Positions 11,736 through 22,047 of a stretch of 64,000 bases of DNA are shown piece after piece. Under the pieces are notes generated by a model. It had not been told where the DNA came from and did no database searches. It saw only the letters and a program-made list of their open reading frames with translations. The DNA is taken from assembly GCA_032164245.1 (NCBI GenBank), contig JAVMKO010000009.1:80175212-80239211 (forward strand), written 5' to 3'. Origin of the DNA: Sternotherus odoratus. Lineage: Eukaryota > Chordata > Testudines > Kinosternidae. Position numbers and translations under genes: made by a program. The first letter of the stretch is position 1, and each line of letters opens with the position of its first letter.

Positions 11736-14700
11736 ATATATACCTCCCTCGGTGAGCTCTTCACCATCCTGGACTAGGAAACCAGGAGGTGGAAATAGAT
11801 TCTGAGACTAAAGCCTTTGGACAATGTTTTGAAATTAGCTAATCCAAGCGCTAACCTCGCCGTTAGACGTTTCCAAGAATATGTCGGCATCTCTGTTACT
11901 TTAGAACTCTGACCAGGATGGTGTTGCACAGCTGCGTAAACCTTCATCTCAATTTGTTTGCTACTGGGTTCCCCGAATTCTACCTAATTCCAACAATAAG
12001 GGCTTGGTTTTCCATGTCCTCCAGGGCATTCATTTGAGGGCATAAATTCCAGACTGCTTCCAAGATTTATAGGCACAGAACAACAGGAGCCAGCAGAGAA
12101 GACTCCAGGTCCTATTGGTCCCCACCAAAGGACAAGGAGCAAAATAGCTGTCCTCAGCAAAGGATTTAGAGAGTGAGCTTATCCGTTAGTTCCCTAAATA
12201 CACCCAGATGTGGGGACCGATGTCCGACCCCATCCTACAAATGTTGCTGGAGGACAGAAAGCTGTGAGCTTCTGATCCCGAGAGGTGCTTATTCAAACTG
12301 AACTTCACACACCAAACTTGTTGTGGTTTGGACCACACTAGGGATAAGAAGAGAGGAACAGATACAATTGGTAGCAAGATACGGGTGATTCCCCTTGTGG
12401 TCAAGGCAGTCACTTGTATCAAGTCACTTGTGTTTTATCTGATTTCCAGGTAGAGATGAGAGATGCCTGAAATGAAGCCGCTAATAAGGCAACCATCACA
12501 TGGCACGGGTGCCACCTTGTGGTGCCTGACTTACTGGCACATTCCTACCCTACAACCAAAATGCAGGACTTGAAAACAAACTGGCAAACAGCAAAATGGT
12601 CAGGCAAGCAGTGAGAGTGCTCTACTCTGCATATCTACAGCACTTCAGATTTGTCATTTTACTCAGTTTCGTGTGGGTTGGGGATCATATAGACTGATAG
12701 GTAGAAATATACATACACGGCTTTAACTACAGAATGTATTTGCACAAAAGAGGAGGCAAGGAGGTCTAGAGATTCACACATCCTTTGTTCCTCAGTTATC
12801 TGACTCCAAATGGGCCATGATTGTCAGCCTCTCTCTGATGTGGTTGGGACTAGGGATATCAGGTCAATCTGAGAGGTGATGCAGAAATGTCCACTCCCTC
12901 TACCTTTATTCTGGGCAGCCACTACAGGATGAAGATATTTTTCCTTTTTATTTGGCTACGACGATAACATTGAGCTGCCAGCAGGCACAAGAGGGGATGC
13001 TTCTTGACTGACACTAGTTAATCTCTTTGCTCCTGTTAGAGCTAACCTCCGTGACAGTTTCAGCCCCAGGTAGCCTGATGAACACATTTTAAGGTTGCTC
13101 CACAACCTGGCTCTCTGGTGAAGCAGAACAAGTTTTCTTCTGGTTATCTCTGTTCTCCGCTCAGCTCTCAAGGCAACCCTTTGTCATTTGTTTTGTTTTA
13201 ATTCATGCTCCCATCTTGACAAGCTAGTGTCCCCTCATATGAGGAGTGTAGAGCGGTGGTGGGGTGTTTTCTTTAAAATTTTGACACTTCCTTAAAAACA
13301 AACAAAGACCGCTGCCAAGGGGATTATCCAGAAAACTAAAGGGAACAAAATGTGGCATGTTTCGTCTTTTCTTCTTTTCCCTCCATTAAAATGCTTTGTC
13401 ACTCTGACCTGCTGGTTCCTAAGTGCGCTATAGGGGTTAATGGATAGCTCAAGCACACGGCAATACTAAGAACTGACACGTTAAACAATCTGTCATGGCC
13501 CACAACGTTAGCCTTGCCAGTAAAATCCACATCGTTATGTAAATGAAGGAGAGAGATAATTTCATGTTTCGTCTTTGTTTTGATGTCTTAGAGCGGATGG
13601 GGGGAGGGGAGGGAATAGCATGAAGCTCCCTGAAAGTAACCAAGTGAGATTTTTTGCAAGCCATTGCTTTCAATAACTTGTAGTAATTCTTCCCATTAAG
13701 GTCCTGGCTTTCAGTCTATCCTCACTGTATCCGATTTCATATGTGGCCTACTGCCTCTTATCATCAGGGAGCAGTTCCCAAACTTTAGCCTCGATGAGCT
13801 GGCAATTCCATTGGCGGGTGGATTTTTTAAAAAAATCAAAAGTTCCAGAATTCATGAAAAAGGATGAGCCCTTCCTACTAAATCAAGATGCATCAAACTT
13901 GAGTCTCTTAAAAAAGGTTCTATTAAACTGCTTATTTTTGTTTTTACTAGAGAATATACGGTCTATAAAACTTACACCGGAAGAAAAATGGCTGCAATCT
14001 TCAAATGAAATCTTTGTGCAATAACATCTCTCTATTAGTTTTTAGTATTTTCTGTTTCATCAGATTATTTGTATCACAGCTGTACAGTCAAATACAGGAT
14101 GTTCTGTTTATATGCCATACAGAGATCTTTCATGAGAACACCAAGTTTTCCACGTGTAGGCATTAGTCTACATTTTATAGGGACACTATACTCACAGTAG
14201 AAAACAAAACTATAAAGTGATGTTTGCCGGTGATTGGGATTGCTTTTAAATAAGTGGAAAAATCTAATATAGTTTGTATACCTAGCAAGATATTTTTTTT
14301 GATATTTTTATTGCACAGAAATATCTGCTCAGGGAGAAATTCTTTTCTTTCTAAATGACTTAGCCAGCTGGCAGGCAACAATTCCAACAATGAGTCAGCA
14401 ATATGAATATAAAGCTGATCTGCAGGAAAGTCCTGTCAAGTTGATGCCTTATACTTATTTTTGAAAATACAAAGCCTTACAGTATGTGCACAGTTTGAAT
14501 TTGAAGCACTGCTATCAGGTTTAATTTGAATGTTTATTTATTTACTTGACACCAAATGGTTCTAAACATGAAACGCTTTACTTCATTTTCTCCGGTGCCA
14601 CTGCTCAGTGTTCTCACCCTTAGTTATAATGGACAACCTTTAATGTATATCCCTGATTTAGGATTATTTTGTTACTGCTTAGTCACATGAAATATACAGT

Positions 14701-15602
14701 GGTTGTCTTTAAGACACCATAAAACAAAACACTGAAATCATTATGTGGGTAGACTGGAAAATAAGTGATAGAAAAGTCAGAGTTTATTGGCTTGGAACTA
14801 TGGCTGATGAAATTCACCCAGACATCCTTACTCAGAGACATCTACTTGGAAATAAACCCAGAAATACCAATGTTTCTTCAAGACAGAGCTTTGTTCAGTA
14901 GGGTAACGATTCAGTTTCCTAGAGGGGTAGCAGCATTCATACTATTTACAAGGTACAATATAATCAATAACTCACAGGCAGAGATGACTTGCTGCAGCCC
15001 ATCCAAAAAAATGACAAAGTAAATCTCCTGGGTGTGATTCTTCCACCATACACTATGAAGAACTTCCACTGACTTTAGTGAGAGTTACTCATATTTCGAT
15101 TTAGAATTAGTCAAGCTGAAATATTTTGGCTTTTACCTACAGCATATGTACACCCTTTCACTGATCAAGTCAGACTTTCAAACAGCTCTGAATCTGTATA
15201 GTGCACTTTGGACCGAACCCAAACTCCACCCACAGGGGGAGTCTGTGCAGTGGTTTCAGTGGGCTTTGGACCATCCTCCTAGAGCAGAATCCTAAACCTT
15301 TTCTTCAGCTTTTTAAAAACAATGATTGGTAGCCTAGAGGGCCCCTTTTAGACCAAGAGTGGGCAGGATTTGGGGTATGCACCCCAGGAGATATGAAGTC
15401 CAGCTTGGCTGGATAGCTGATGCAGCTGGGACTATTGCTGGAGAATCTGGCTCCGTGTGAAGTCCTTTGCCCACACAGACACTGGAGCGAAGGGAGCCAA
15501 CTGTGGAAGTCCCAGGATTGCACTATTTATATGCACGATAGTGACATTTGATTAACATTTGTTTATACAAAAAAATCTATTTTCTGTAAACCCAGATTCA
15601 CT
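11736..15602. other. Unique sequence, no gene recognised
   Basis: No gene or named repeat. At 15068-15082 and 15255-15270 there are variants of the near-palindrome CATTGAAGTCAATGG that recurs through the window. Around 13770 the words CAGTTCCCAAACTTTAG recall a hAT terminus, but nothing around them supports an element. Confidence 0.45.
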
Positions 15603-15610
15603 GAGATTAT
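15603..15610. repeat. Target-site duplication of the Penelope-like element, left
   Basis: GAGATTAT occurs directly left of the element and again at 15894-15901 directly right of it. Confidence 0.65.
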
Positions 15611-15893
15611 ATTTCAGAGTAGCAGCCGTGTTAGTCTGTATCTGCAAAAAGAATGAGGAGTACTTGTGGCACCTTTTTTCCCCCCTCCTGCTGATAATAA
15701 CTCACCTTAATTAATTTGCCTCTTAAAGTTGGTATGGCAACTTCCACCTTTCCATGTTCTCTGTGTGTATAGCTATCTTCCCATAGTATGTTCCATTCTA
15801 TTCATCTGATGAACTGGGCTGTAGCCCATGAAAACTTACGCTCAAATAAATTTGTTAGTCTCTAAGGTGTCACAAATACTCCTCATTCTTTTA
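15611..15893 (+). mobile_element. Penelope-like element remnant (foldback)
   Basis: The element opens with a TTTCAGAGTAGCAGCCGTG segment. It then has TGAGGAGTACTTGTGGCACC, a middle part (TTGGTATGGCAACTTCCACC), and a right arm TTTGTTAGTCTCTAAGGTG ending in CTCATTCTTTT. The left arm 15647-15675 and right arm 15864-15892 are inverted repeats, 27 of 29 bases matching, so the element can fold back. I attribute this family to Penelope-like retroelements. At 15806-15843 a hammerhead-like core is present: CTGATGA, a five-pair hairpin TGGGC-TGTA-GCCCA, GAAA and a terminal TC. Eight-base duplications GAGATTAT flank it. It has no coding capacity. Confidence 0.75.
15806..15843 (+). ncRNA. Hammerhead-ribozyme-like core (candidate)
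   Basis: CTGATGA (15806-15812) is the first conserved core strand of a hammerhead ribozyme. It is followed by two extra bases, a hairpin with five pairs and a TGTA loop, one extra base, GAAA (15830-15833), a short degenerate stem and TC at 15842-15843, where cleavage would fall. Stem I, normally formed by sequence outside these strands, is not evident, and the extra bases depart from the consensus. Catalysis is therefore unproven. Hammerhead motifs are known from Penelope-like elements of other animals, which is why I flag it. Confidence 0.35.
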
Positions 15894-16077
15894 GAGATTA
15901 TTTTAACCTCCTTTAATTCTTTATTAATAGATTCCTGTATTAGCGAATACAGCTAATAGAGTCCCATATTAGCCTTCCACTATTTAATCTGGAATCAAAG
16001 TCAGACTGACAGGACTATTACCTGGGTTATCTTCTTTACCCTTTTTAAATATTGGTACATTATTATAAAATAATGAA

Positions 16078-16236
16078 TGGGGTGGAGAAAGCGAATTGGG
16101 AAGTGTTATTCACAGCACAGAAGCACTAGGGGGTTACCTCATGAAATTAATAGGTAGCAGGTTTAAACAACAAAAAGGAGTACTAAATTCTTCACCAAAG
16201 GATGTGGTGAAGTCCAAAACTATAACTGGGTTATAG
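16078..16236 (+). mobile_element. CR1 LINE fragment, sense
   Basis: The segment beginning ATGGGGTGGAGAAAGCGAAT contains TGAAATTAATAGGTAGCAGG and TTCTTCACCAAAGGATGTGG. This is the 3' part of CR1 ORF2 (the 'MKLIGSRFK...FFTQR' block) with a deletion around 16190. The piece after AACTGGGTT (about 16231) no longer matches. No 3' tail remains, so the fragment is truncated on both sides. Confidence 0.7.
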
Positions 16237-17004
16237 TCCTTTTGGGTTCTTTTGAAAAGGCTCTAAGATCCAATGACATTACTTTCTGAAAGTATATTAT
16301 CACCCTTCACTTCTATAGGTTGACCCCTCCAAGAGAAACCCCCCTGGCAAAGGAACATCTGCTTAATGGATGGTGAACAAAAGGCTTTGTTAGCCAAAAG
16401 GCTTGAAAAGTAGCTTTTTACAAAACAACGTCAGTCACGTACAACATGATACAACTGGTGCGCTATAAATTGTGTTTAAGCTTGGCACCAAATTTCACAT
16501 GGAACCACTGATGCAAAAACACCCCACAAGTAATTATGACTGGAATTAGGAAGACGCCCATTTAGTATGAGAAGAGACATGTTTGTCACTCAGACACTGA
16601 GACAATATGCACACCTGGATAGTTCAGTTTAGCACAGCTCAGAAGACCTCTCTAAAAATAATCAGAGAAATGCTTCGAGGAAAATGCAGCACCTTATTTT
16701 ATTAAGCATGTGCTATGTGTTTTAAATAAAATGCCAAGTTTAATGCTAATAGCTATTAATCAAAGCTTTCTTCCATGTAATTTCAACACATTTAATTTCT
16801 TAATTTGAAGTTTGATACTACATGATCTTAAAGATTCAGAAACCATGTTCATCCTGGCATGAAATAGTCATTGTCTGTTGACAACATTAATAGCAAATTA
16901 TTATTTAGGGCTTCATTGGATTACTACTAAAGTTTGAAAAATATGCTAACAAAAAGAGGAAGTTCCCCTGGTAGGCTGGGGAAGTATCAGGAAGGTTATA
17001 TATA
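16237..17004. other. Unique AT-rich sequence
   Basis: Nothing recognised. Confidence 0.45.
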
Positions 17005-17043
17005 TTTCTGGTTATGAAGTTAAGCTTTATGTTGCCTCTAGTT
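17005..17043 (+). repeat. Perfect 39-bp inverted repeat, left arm
   Basis: Every one of the 39 bases at 17005-17043 is the complement of 17463-17425. The arms are separated by 381 bp of unrelated AT-rich sequence. Outside the arms pairing stops at once, and there is no terminal duplication. It does not match a repeat I know, so an inverted duplication seems likelier than a transposon. Confidence 0.9.
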
Positions 17044-17424
17044 ATATATATGGGTTTGCTAGTCCTAGCAAAAAAGAAAATCAGAGTCAGTCAAACTATA
17101 AGGTTGTCAAAGATTGGTTTAGCATTTCATAAATGGGCTAGGGACAATAAAGAAGAGGCATGGATACTGCAGGGGGAAAGGCTTCTTTCAGATAAAGAGC
17201 AGCACATTCTAGCCAGAAGAGGAAGAACAGACTTTTAAATATTTGGCTATGTGTTAGCAAATTAAATAAAAAACCATAAAATCCAGCTACCATGACATCA
17301 TCCTCTCCCTGTAGTTCTCTGAAAAGATTATCTCCAAGTTACATGCATGCTTGCACACACTTAAGCAATGACAGTGCTGTTTCTGAAAAACAATCTAGGA
17401 TTTTTCCTACCAGAAAAAACACAA

Positions 17425-17463
17425 AACTAGAGGCAACATAAAGCTTAACTTCATAACCAGAAA
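17425..17463 (-). repeat. Perfect 39-bp inverted repeat, right arm
   Basis: Reverse complement of 17005-17043 without mismatch. The frame at 17014-17238 lies in and beside the left arm and is not a gene. Confidence 0.9.
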
Positions 17464-18521
17464 GTGTACAATATCTGGAGATTATAGAATTAAAAGGGCT
17501 AAACTGAACTCAGGAATTAGTCACCCCTATTTTTCTAGTAGTGCACAAAGGTAGCCAGAAATAAATAATTCCTTGCATCTCTGTTAAGAAACAAAAAATT
17601 AAACAGAAAGGATTAAGCCTGCAAATGCAAACCAGATCTCGAACTACTGCAGGTGAAAATTCATTTGGTATTCTACCACATCCAACAAGGTTATTGTTAA
17701 GGTCATTTTAGTGTTCCTGTTATACACCTGGTTTACGGTGTTTCAGTTTGCACCTGGTGGACTGTCAATGTTTAGGGCCGTCAACCCACTGAAATGCACA
17801 TATGCAAAATATAAGGACTTTCATGCTAGTTTTGTGTGCACAATTTGGCAAATGCTTCGTGCCAGGGCAGTACCAAGCATTCAAACTTGGTCCTGGATTA
17901 GGCCCTGTAAAGCCAAGTGAAAGTTGTGACAGATACTATAAGCAAGCAAATGATATGCCAACATTAGACAGAAGGTGATTAAAACAATGCCAATAATCAG
18001 TGCAGACATTTGCAAATATATTACCTCTTTAGAGCAGCATCTTCAGAAACTGAGAATTGAATGTTGAAGGTGTTTATCACACTGGAATTGTAATAGACCT
18101 CATATAGTTGGGAGCACTAGCACAGATGGGTCATATAAATAGTAAAGAGTCCTGTAGTGACAGTAGAATTCAAAATGGTTGAAGTTAATTCTTAAGACTC
18201 AATTTGCGCTTGAAGTTTTAACCCTTTGGTTCCATGAAGACCCAATCCTGCTTGCCTACAAACTCCCTACTATCTTCAGAGTCAAGTTCTAACTACACTG
18301 CACAGATGACTGAATATAACATTTTACTTGGTTGTGCCCTGTGGTTTCACAAGTAGCCAGTGGTAGTTATCAACTGAATTATATCAGACAGTCTGTATTT
18401 CAGGTAGTCTTTCAAACCAAAAAGCCTTCCCCGCCCCCAAAATGACCTTGCCTCAATGCCACATGCTTCTCTCCCTCAAAATAAAGTGAGCTAAAATCTC
18501 TACTTACGTGACTCCATGTAG
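17464..18521. other. Unique sequence, no gene recognised
   Basis: Nothing recognised. The frames here are short and have no domain. Confidence 0.45.
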
Positions 18522-18570
18522 ATTACCCCACTCCTAAAATAAAAGGGGTAAAACAGTCTGAGAGGGGGTC

Positions 18571-18631
18571 TTGCTGGATAGAAGGCAGCAAACTTAGGCT
18601 GTTGCTGGGAGAAAGCAGCAAACTTGGGCTG
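18571..18631 (+). repeat. Tandem duplication, two units of about 30 bp
   Basis: Units 18571-18601 and 18602-18631 share TTGCTGG, AGCAAACTT and GGCTG, with a few differences. They sit in the upstream half of the probable LTR, where duplicated enhancer-type units are common in retroviral LTRs. A function here is inference. Confidence 0.65.
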
Positions 18632-18683
18632 AGTGGAATAGCAGTCACAGCTGTGGCCTAGTCAGTTAGTGCCCAGCTGGTCC

Positions 18684-18690
18684 TTATAAG
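18684..18690 (+). promoter_or_regulatory. TATA-like box of the probable LTR
   Basis: TTATAAG is placed near the middle of the 18527-19172 LTR candidate, with the GC-rich putative R/U5 part downstream. Confidence 0.35.
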
Positions 18691-19177
18691 AGGGCTTTGG
18701 CCAGGCACTGCGAACAGTCTCTCCAGGCTGGGAAGGAGCAGGACAAGGCTGCCTGCAAGGCAGGGGGCCTGAGGTGGAACAGTGCTGGGGAAATAGGCAA
18801 GGGAGCTGGGGAGCTCCAGCCTAGCAACTCCCCAGGCTGCAGGCCTGAAAAGGTACTGGGCTGCAGGGACAGGTGTTGCCTATGATGACTGTCACTTACA
18901 CTGCAGTCTGCCCCAGGGTGTGGGGGGGCGTGATGCAGACTGGCAGTGAGGATTAGAGGGTTGGGGGTTCCCCAGGGAGGGGAAACCCAGAGGCAAAGTG
19001 TGGGGCTATTCCCAGGGGGCAGCACCCCACGTAAGAGGGCACCGGGGTCCAGGAGGGACACGGGAGCCAGCGGACAGCGAGACCCAGGTCTGCAGAGGGC
19101 TCTGAACTGGAAGAGCTAATTCCCAGACAGCCAGCAGGAGGTGCCACAGGGGTGAATCATCACACCATTACACTCCA

Positions 19178-21466
19178 CTGAAATCAGCGTAGTCCTGCCA
19201 GTCCAAAGCTTGTACCAAGCAGAAGAAATCAAAGTATTAGATTGGGACCTTCATATAAGAACCTCCCTCTTGCATGGGTCATCAGAAGGATGGGAATCTG
19301 TGATATTCAGCACCTTAGTATAGATCAGACCTAAAGAAATAACTCCTCAGCTAATAGAGGTAACTGGGCGTTTTCCTTTAGCAGATCTGTCATTTAAAAT
19401 GGGCAGGCCACACATTTTGCTGGTGTGCTACATCTGTCCATTAGCTTAAATAATAAATTTATATCCATGTTGCTATAAAAATTTTACACAATATTTATTA
19501 TCTCTCTATTTAATCTTCTCCCCCAAGACTTGGGGGAGGAAGCTACCTCTCTGTCCAAAAACGCCCATACATTTCCCTGCTCCTAAATCGATATTTTCCA
19601 GAGAGAAATTCTTCTCTCCTCAAATTTAAAGGCAAGTGAAGTGAAAGCAAATAGACCTGTAGGGAACAATTTTTGATACAAGAAATATAATTGCCAATTT
19701 AGAAATCATGTACTTCTAAATAAAAATCTAGTGTGATAAACCTAATGTCTGACTCATGGTAACTGTCTAATGTTTATTTTCTAAATATGGAGTATTTAGT
19801 GTGTTCCAAGCAACTCTGATGGGCAATTTTTTCTTTGGTCCACTGGATGCTAAAATAAACTTCAGCACCATATATACAGGTAAGAATATAGAAAATGGCC
19901 TTGAGAAGTTTAAATTCTTCACAATTTATCTTAATAATAGGAGCATCTTAAATACAGAGAAGTGGAAAATAAAACTCTTCATCTCAGCAGCAGACAGAGT
20001 ATATTTCGCCCAGAATTTAATAATAGGAGACAGGGTTACCTAGGCTTATTTTCCAAAAGACCTTGCTACTATTCCATGATTATCTGTCTGGAATGAAATT
20101 TTCCCTAATGTACACTTTAGGGAAGGGAGAAAAAGAAGCTATTTCAAGAAATCATTTCAGAACAGTAATTAAAGAGGTACAACTAGTGTGGCGTGCTTCA
20201 GTGTTGTTCTCAGAATACATTATTATTAAACTAGGGCGGCTGTCTCAACTAGTTATCTATAACACAACTAAACTAGAACTGGGGTGAGCCTGACACCAAC
20301 GAAGTGACACACGGGAACTACAAGAAGCTTCCTAGAATGTCCTGTCTTGCAATGACCAGAAGGAAATCATGTGATTAAGTTAATAACATAATCCTGAGCG
20401 ATGGCTGAAATTCAGAGCAAGAAAAGCTGAAAGTGAACTTGAGAATGCCCATGTTTCAAGGGGGGGAGAGGGGAGGAGAACCCATGAGCACATCCGTCGT
20501 TTCATAATAGGCAGTGAAAGCAATATAGAACTTACTAGGCCATTAGATGAAAATCTTGGAGGGGATTTATGGGTTGGAAGGATGAAAAAAAGCGGATACC
20601 ACACAATAACCGGACATTAGAAATAGATTGCTCAAAATGCGCTGTTTGGATTCCTATACCCAAAGAGCACATTTTCACCATTTCAAAAGCAGGTAGTTGC
20701 ACTTTTGCATTGATTTCTTTTTCAATGCTGACAGTGTATTGACTTGAAGAGGGCGTCTTTCTTACTTGCACTGGTTAAATTACATGCTAGGAATATTTAT
20801 CTATTTTAGCCCTTCCACCCCCCTTCACAAACAGGTTGTGATTTTTACTAATTTGCTTAATATTCACAATCGTTCTATGAACTTTTTTTTTTTTTCCAAA
20901 AAATGTTAGACTAGTGCGTATGCATCGGTTACTATGAGCATTCGTTATTCGTTTCCTGTACTATCACCTACATCGAATGGTATTGTTCCTGTTCCCCGAC
21001 TTGGCAACCTGAAATGCACCAACAGGAAGGATCACTCTTTCTGTTCTAAAATAATTTGATTGTGCAAACCAGCAATAAGAACTTTCCAAAATGACCACTC
21101 TCGTGAAAATATTCATTCACACTAGAACTCACATTGCTTATGTTTTCCAGGAACAGCATTTCAAATAAAACCTTGCTCACCTGAGCATTTGAAAAGACAG
21201 AACTTAAATGGGGGAGGGAGGCCACAAACCCCAACAAAGAATTAAAAAGTTTGTTTTTCTTCCATAAAAATACCTGCTATTTATTTTATTCAACTAGCTC
21301 TAGTTGTCACTAAAAATATGTATTCCTAGCTCATGCACATGTGCAGTGTAATCCTGGACCCATTGAAGTCAGTGGAAAAATCCCCATTAACTTCACCAGA
21401 GCCTGGAGCATGTCCTGCTTTACAGGAAACGAGGTGGTCAGGTTAGAAAGATTAAACTAGAAATGA
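19178..21466. other. Unique AT-rich sequence
   Basis: No gene or named repeat. There is a T-run of about 13 at 20884-20896. A variant of the recurrent near-palindrome (CCCATTGAAGTCAGTGG) lies at 21359-21375. Confidence 0.45.
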
Positions 21467-21474
21467 CTGGGTAT
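21467..21474. repeat. Target-site duplication of hAT-type element, left
   Basis: CTGGGTAT, identical to 22040-22047. Eight bases is the duplication length of hAT transposases. Confidence 0.85.
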
Positions 21475-21495
21475 CGGGGCCGGCGACAGGGGGGT

Positions 21496-21560
21496 ACTAC
21501 GGGTAGAGCTGTACCGGGCCCCGCACTTTAGGGCGGCCCCGGTACAGCTCTACCCGTAGT
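21496..21560. repeat. 23-bp perfect hairpin inside the hAT-type element
   Basis: Arms 21496-21518 and 21538-21560 are exact reverse complements around a 19-base GC-rich loop. Confidence 0.9.
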
Positions 21561-21754
21561 CATCCGGTGCGGCTCTCCCCGGTAGGAGCAGTGAGCCCGG
21601 CCGGCTGCAGCGGCGCAGGCCGGGGGGAGAAAGGGCGGGGAGGAGGGGGGAGCAGCAAGGGTGGCTTACGCAGCTCCCGGGCTTTCGCTCCCGCTGCGGC
21701 CAGCGGTCAGCTGGGGGGGAGCACCAGCTGGGGGGGGTGGCTGGGCTTTCTCCC

Positions 21755-22000
21755 CCAGCCGCTGTCAGCTGGGGGGGGGGGAGCACCGGCTGGGCTGGGG
21801 GGCCCCAGCCACTGTCGGCTGGGCTGGGGGGGCCCAGCCGGGCTGGGGGGGGGGCCCAGCCGCTGTCGGCTGGGCTGGGCTGGGGGGGGGGCAGCCGCTG
21901 TCGGCTGGGCTGGGCTGGGGGGGGGGCTGGGCTGGGGGGGGCAGCCGCTGTCGGCTGGGCTGGAGGGAGCCCGGCTGGGCTGGGGGGGCCCCCAAACTAT
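21755..22000. repeat. G-rich minisatellite
   Basis: Imperfect units of about 25-45 bp contain GGCTGGGCT, a G-run and GCCGCTGTC. At least five units are visible. With many runs of four or more G on the plus strand the array could form G-quadruplexes. Unit lengths vary because the G-runs vary, so assembly errors are possible. Confidence 0.8.
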
Positions 22001-22047
22001 CAGAGTAGGGGGGGCCCCAAATTTCTGTCGCCGGCCCTGCTGGGTAT

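Larger units (their letters stand above)
18527..19172 (+). mobile_element. Probable solo LTR (646 bp)
   Basis: The block starts TGTA and ends TACA and is flanked on both sides by CTCCA (18522-18526 and 19173-19177). That is the layout of a solo LTR with a 5-bp target-site duplication. It is much more GC-rich than its surroundings. A TATA-like TTATAAG lies at 18684-18690, followed by AGGGCTTTGG, as expected for the promoter/R region of a plus-strand LTR. A near-tandem duplication of about 30 bp lies at 18571-18631. No internal gag or pol sequence is present. The frames of 62-125 codons inside it are products of the GC-rich composition. Confidence 0.55.
21475..22039. mobile_element. Non-autonomous hAT-type element with G-rich minisatellite
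   Basis: Terminal inverted repeats CGGGGCCGGCGACAG (21475-21489) and its partner at 22025-22039 match in 14 of 15 bases, and 8-bp duplications CTGGGTAT flank them. The CA/CG-GGG start and the 8-bp duplication place it in the hAT superfamily. There is no transposase. Inside are a hairpin of 23-base arms (21496-21518 with 21538-21560) and a tandem array from about 21755 to 22000. The array units combine CAGCCGCTGTCGGCTGGGCT with runs of 6-10 G. The strongly biased array produces open frames of up to 183 codons on both strands; these are not genes. Confidence 0.85.

Noticed and set aside
13770..13800. hAT terminus (CAGTTCCCAAACTTTAG)
   Set aside because: No matching inverted end or target-site duplication nearby and no internal similarity.
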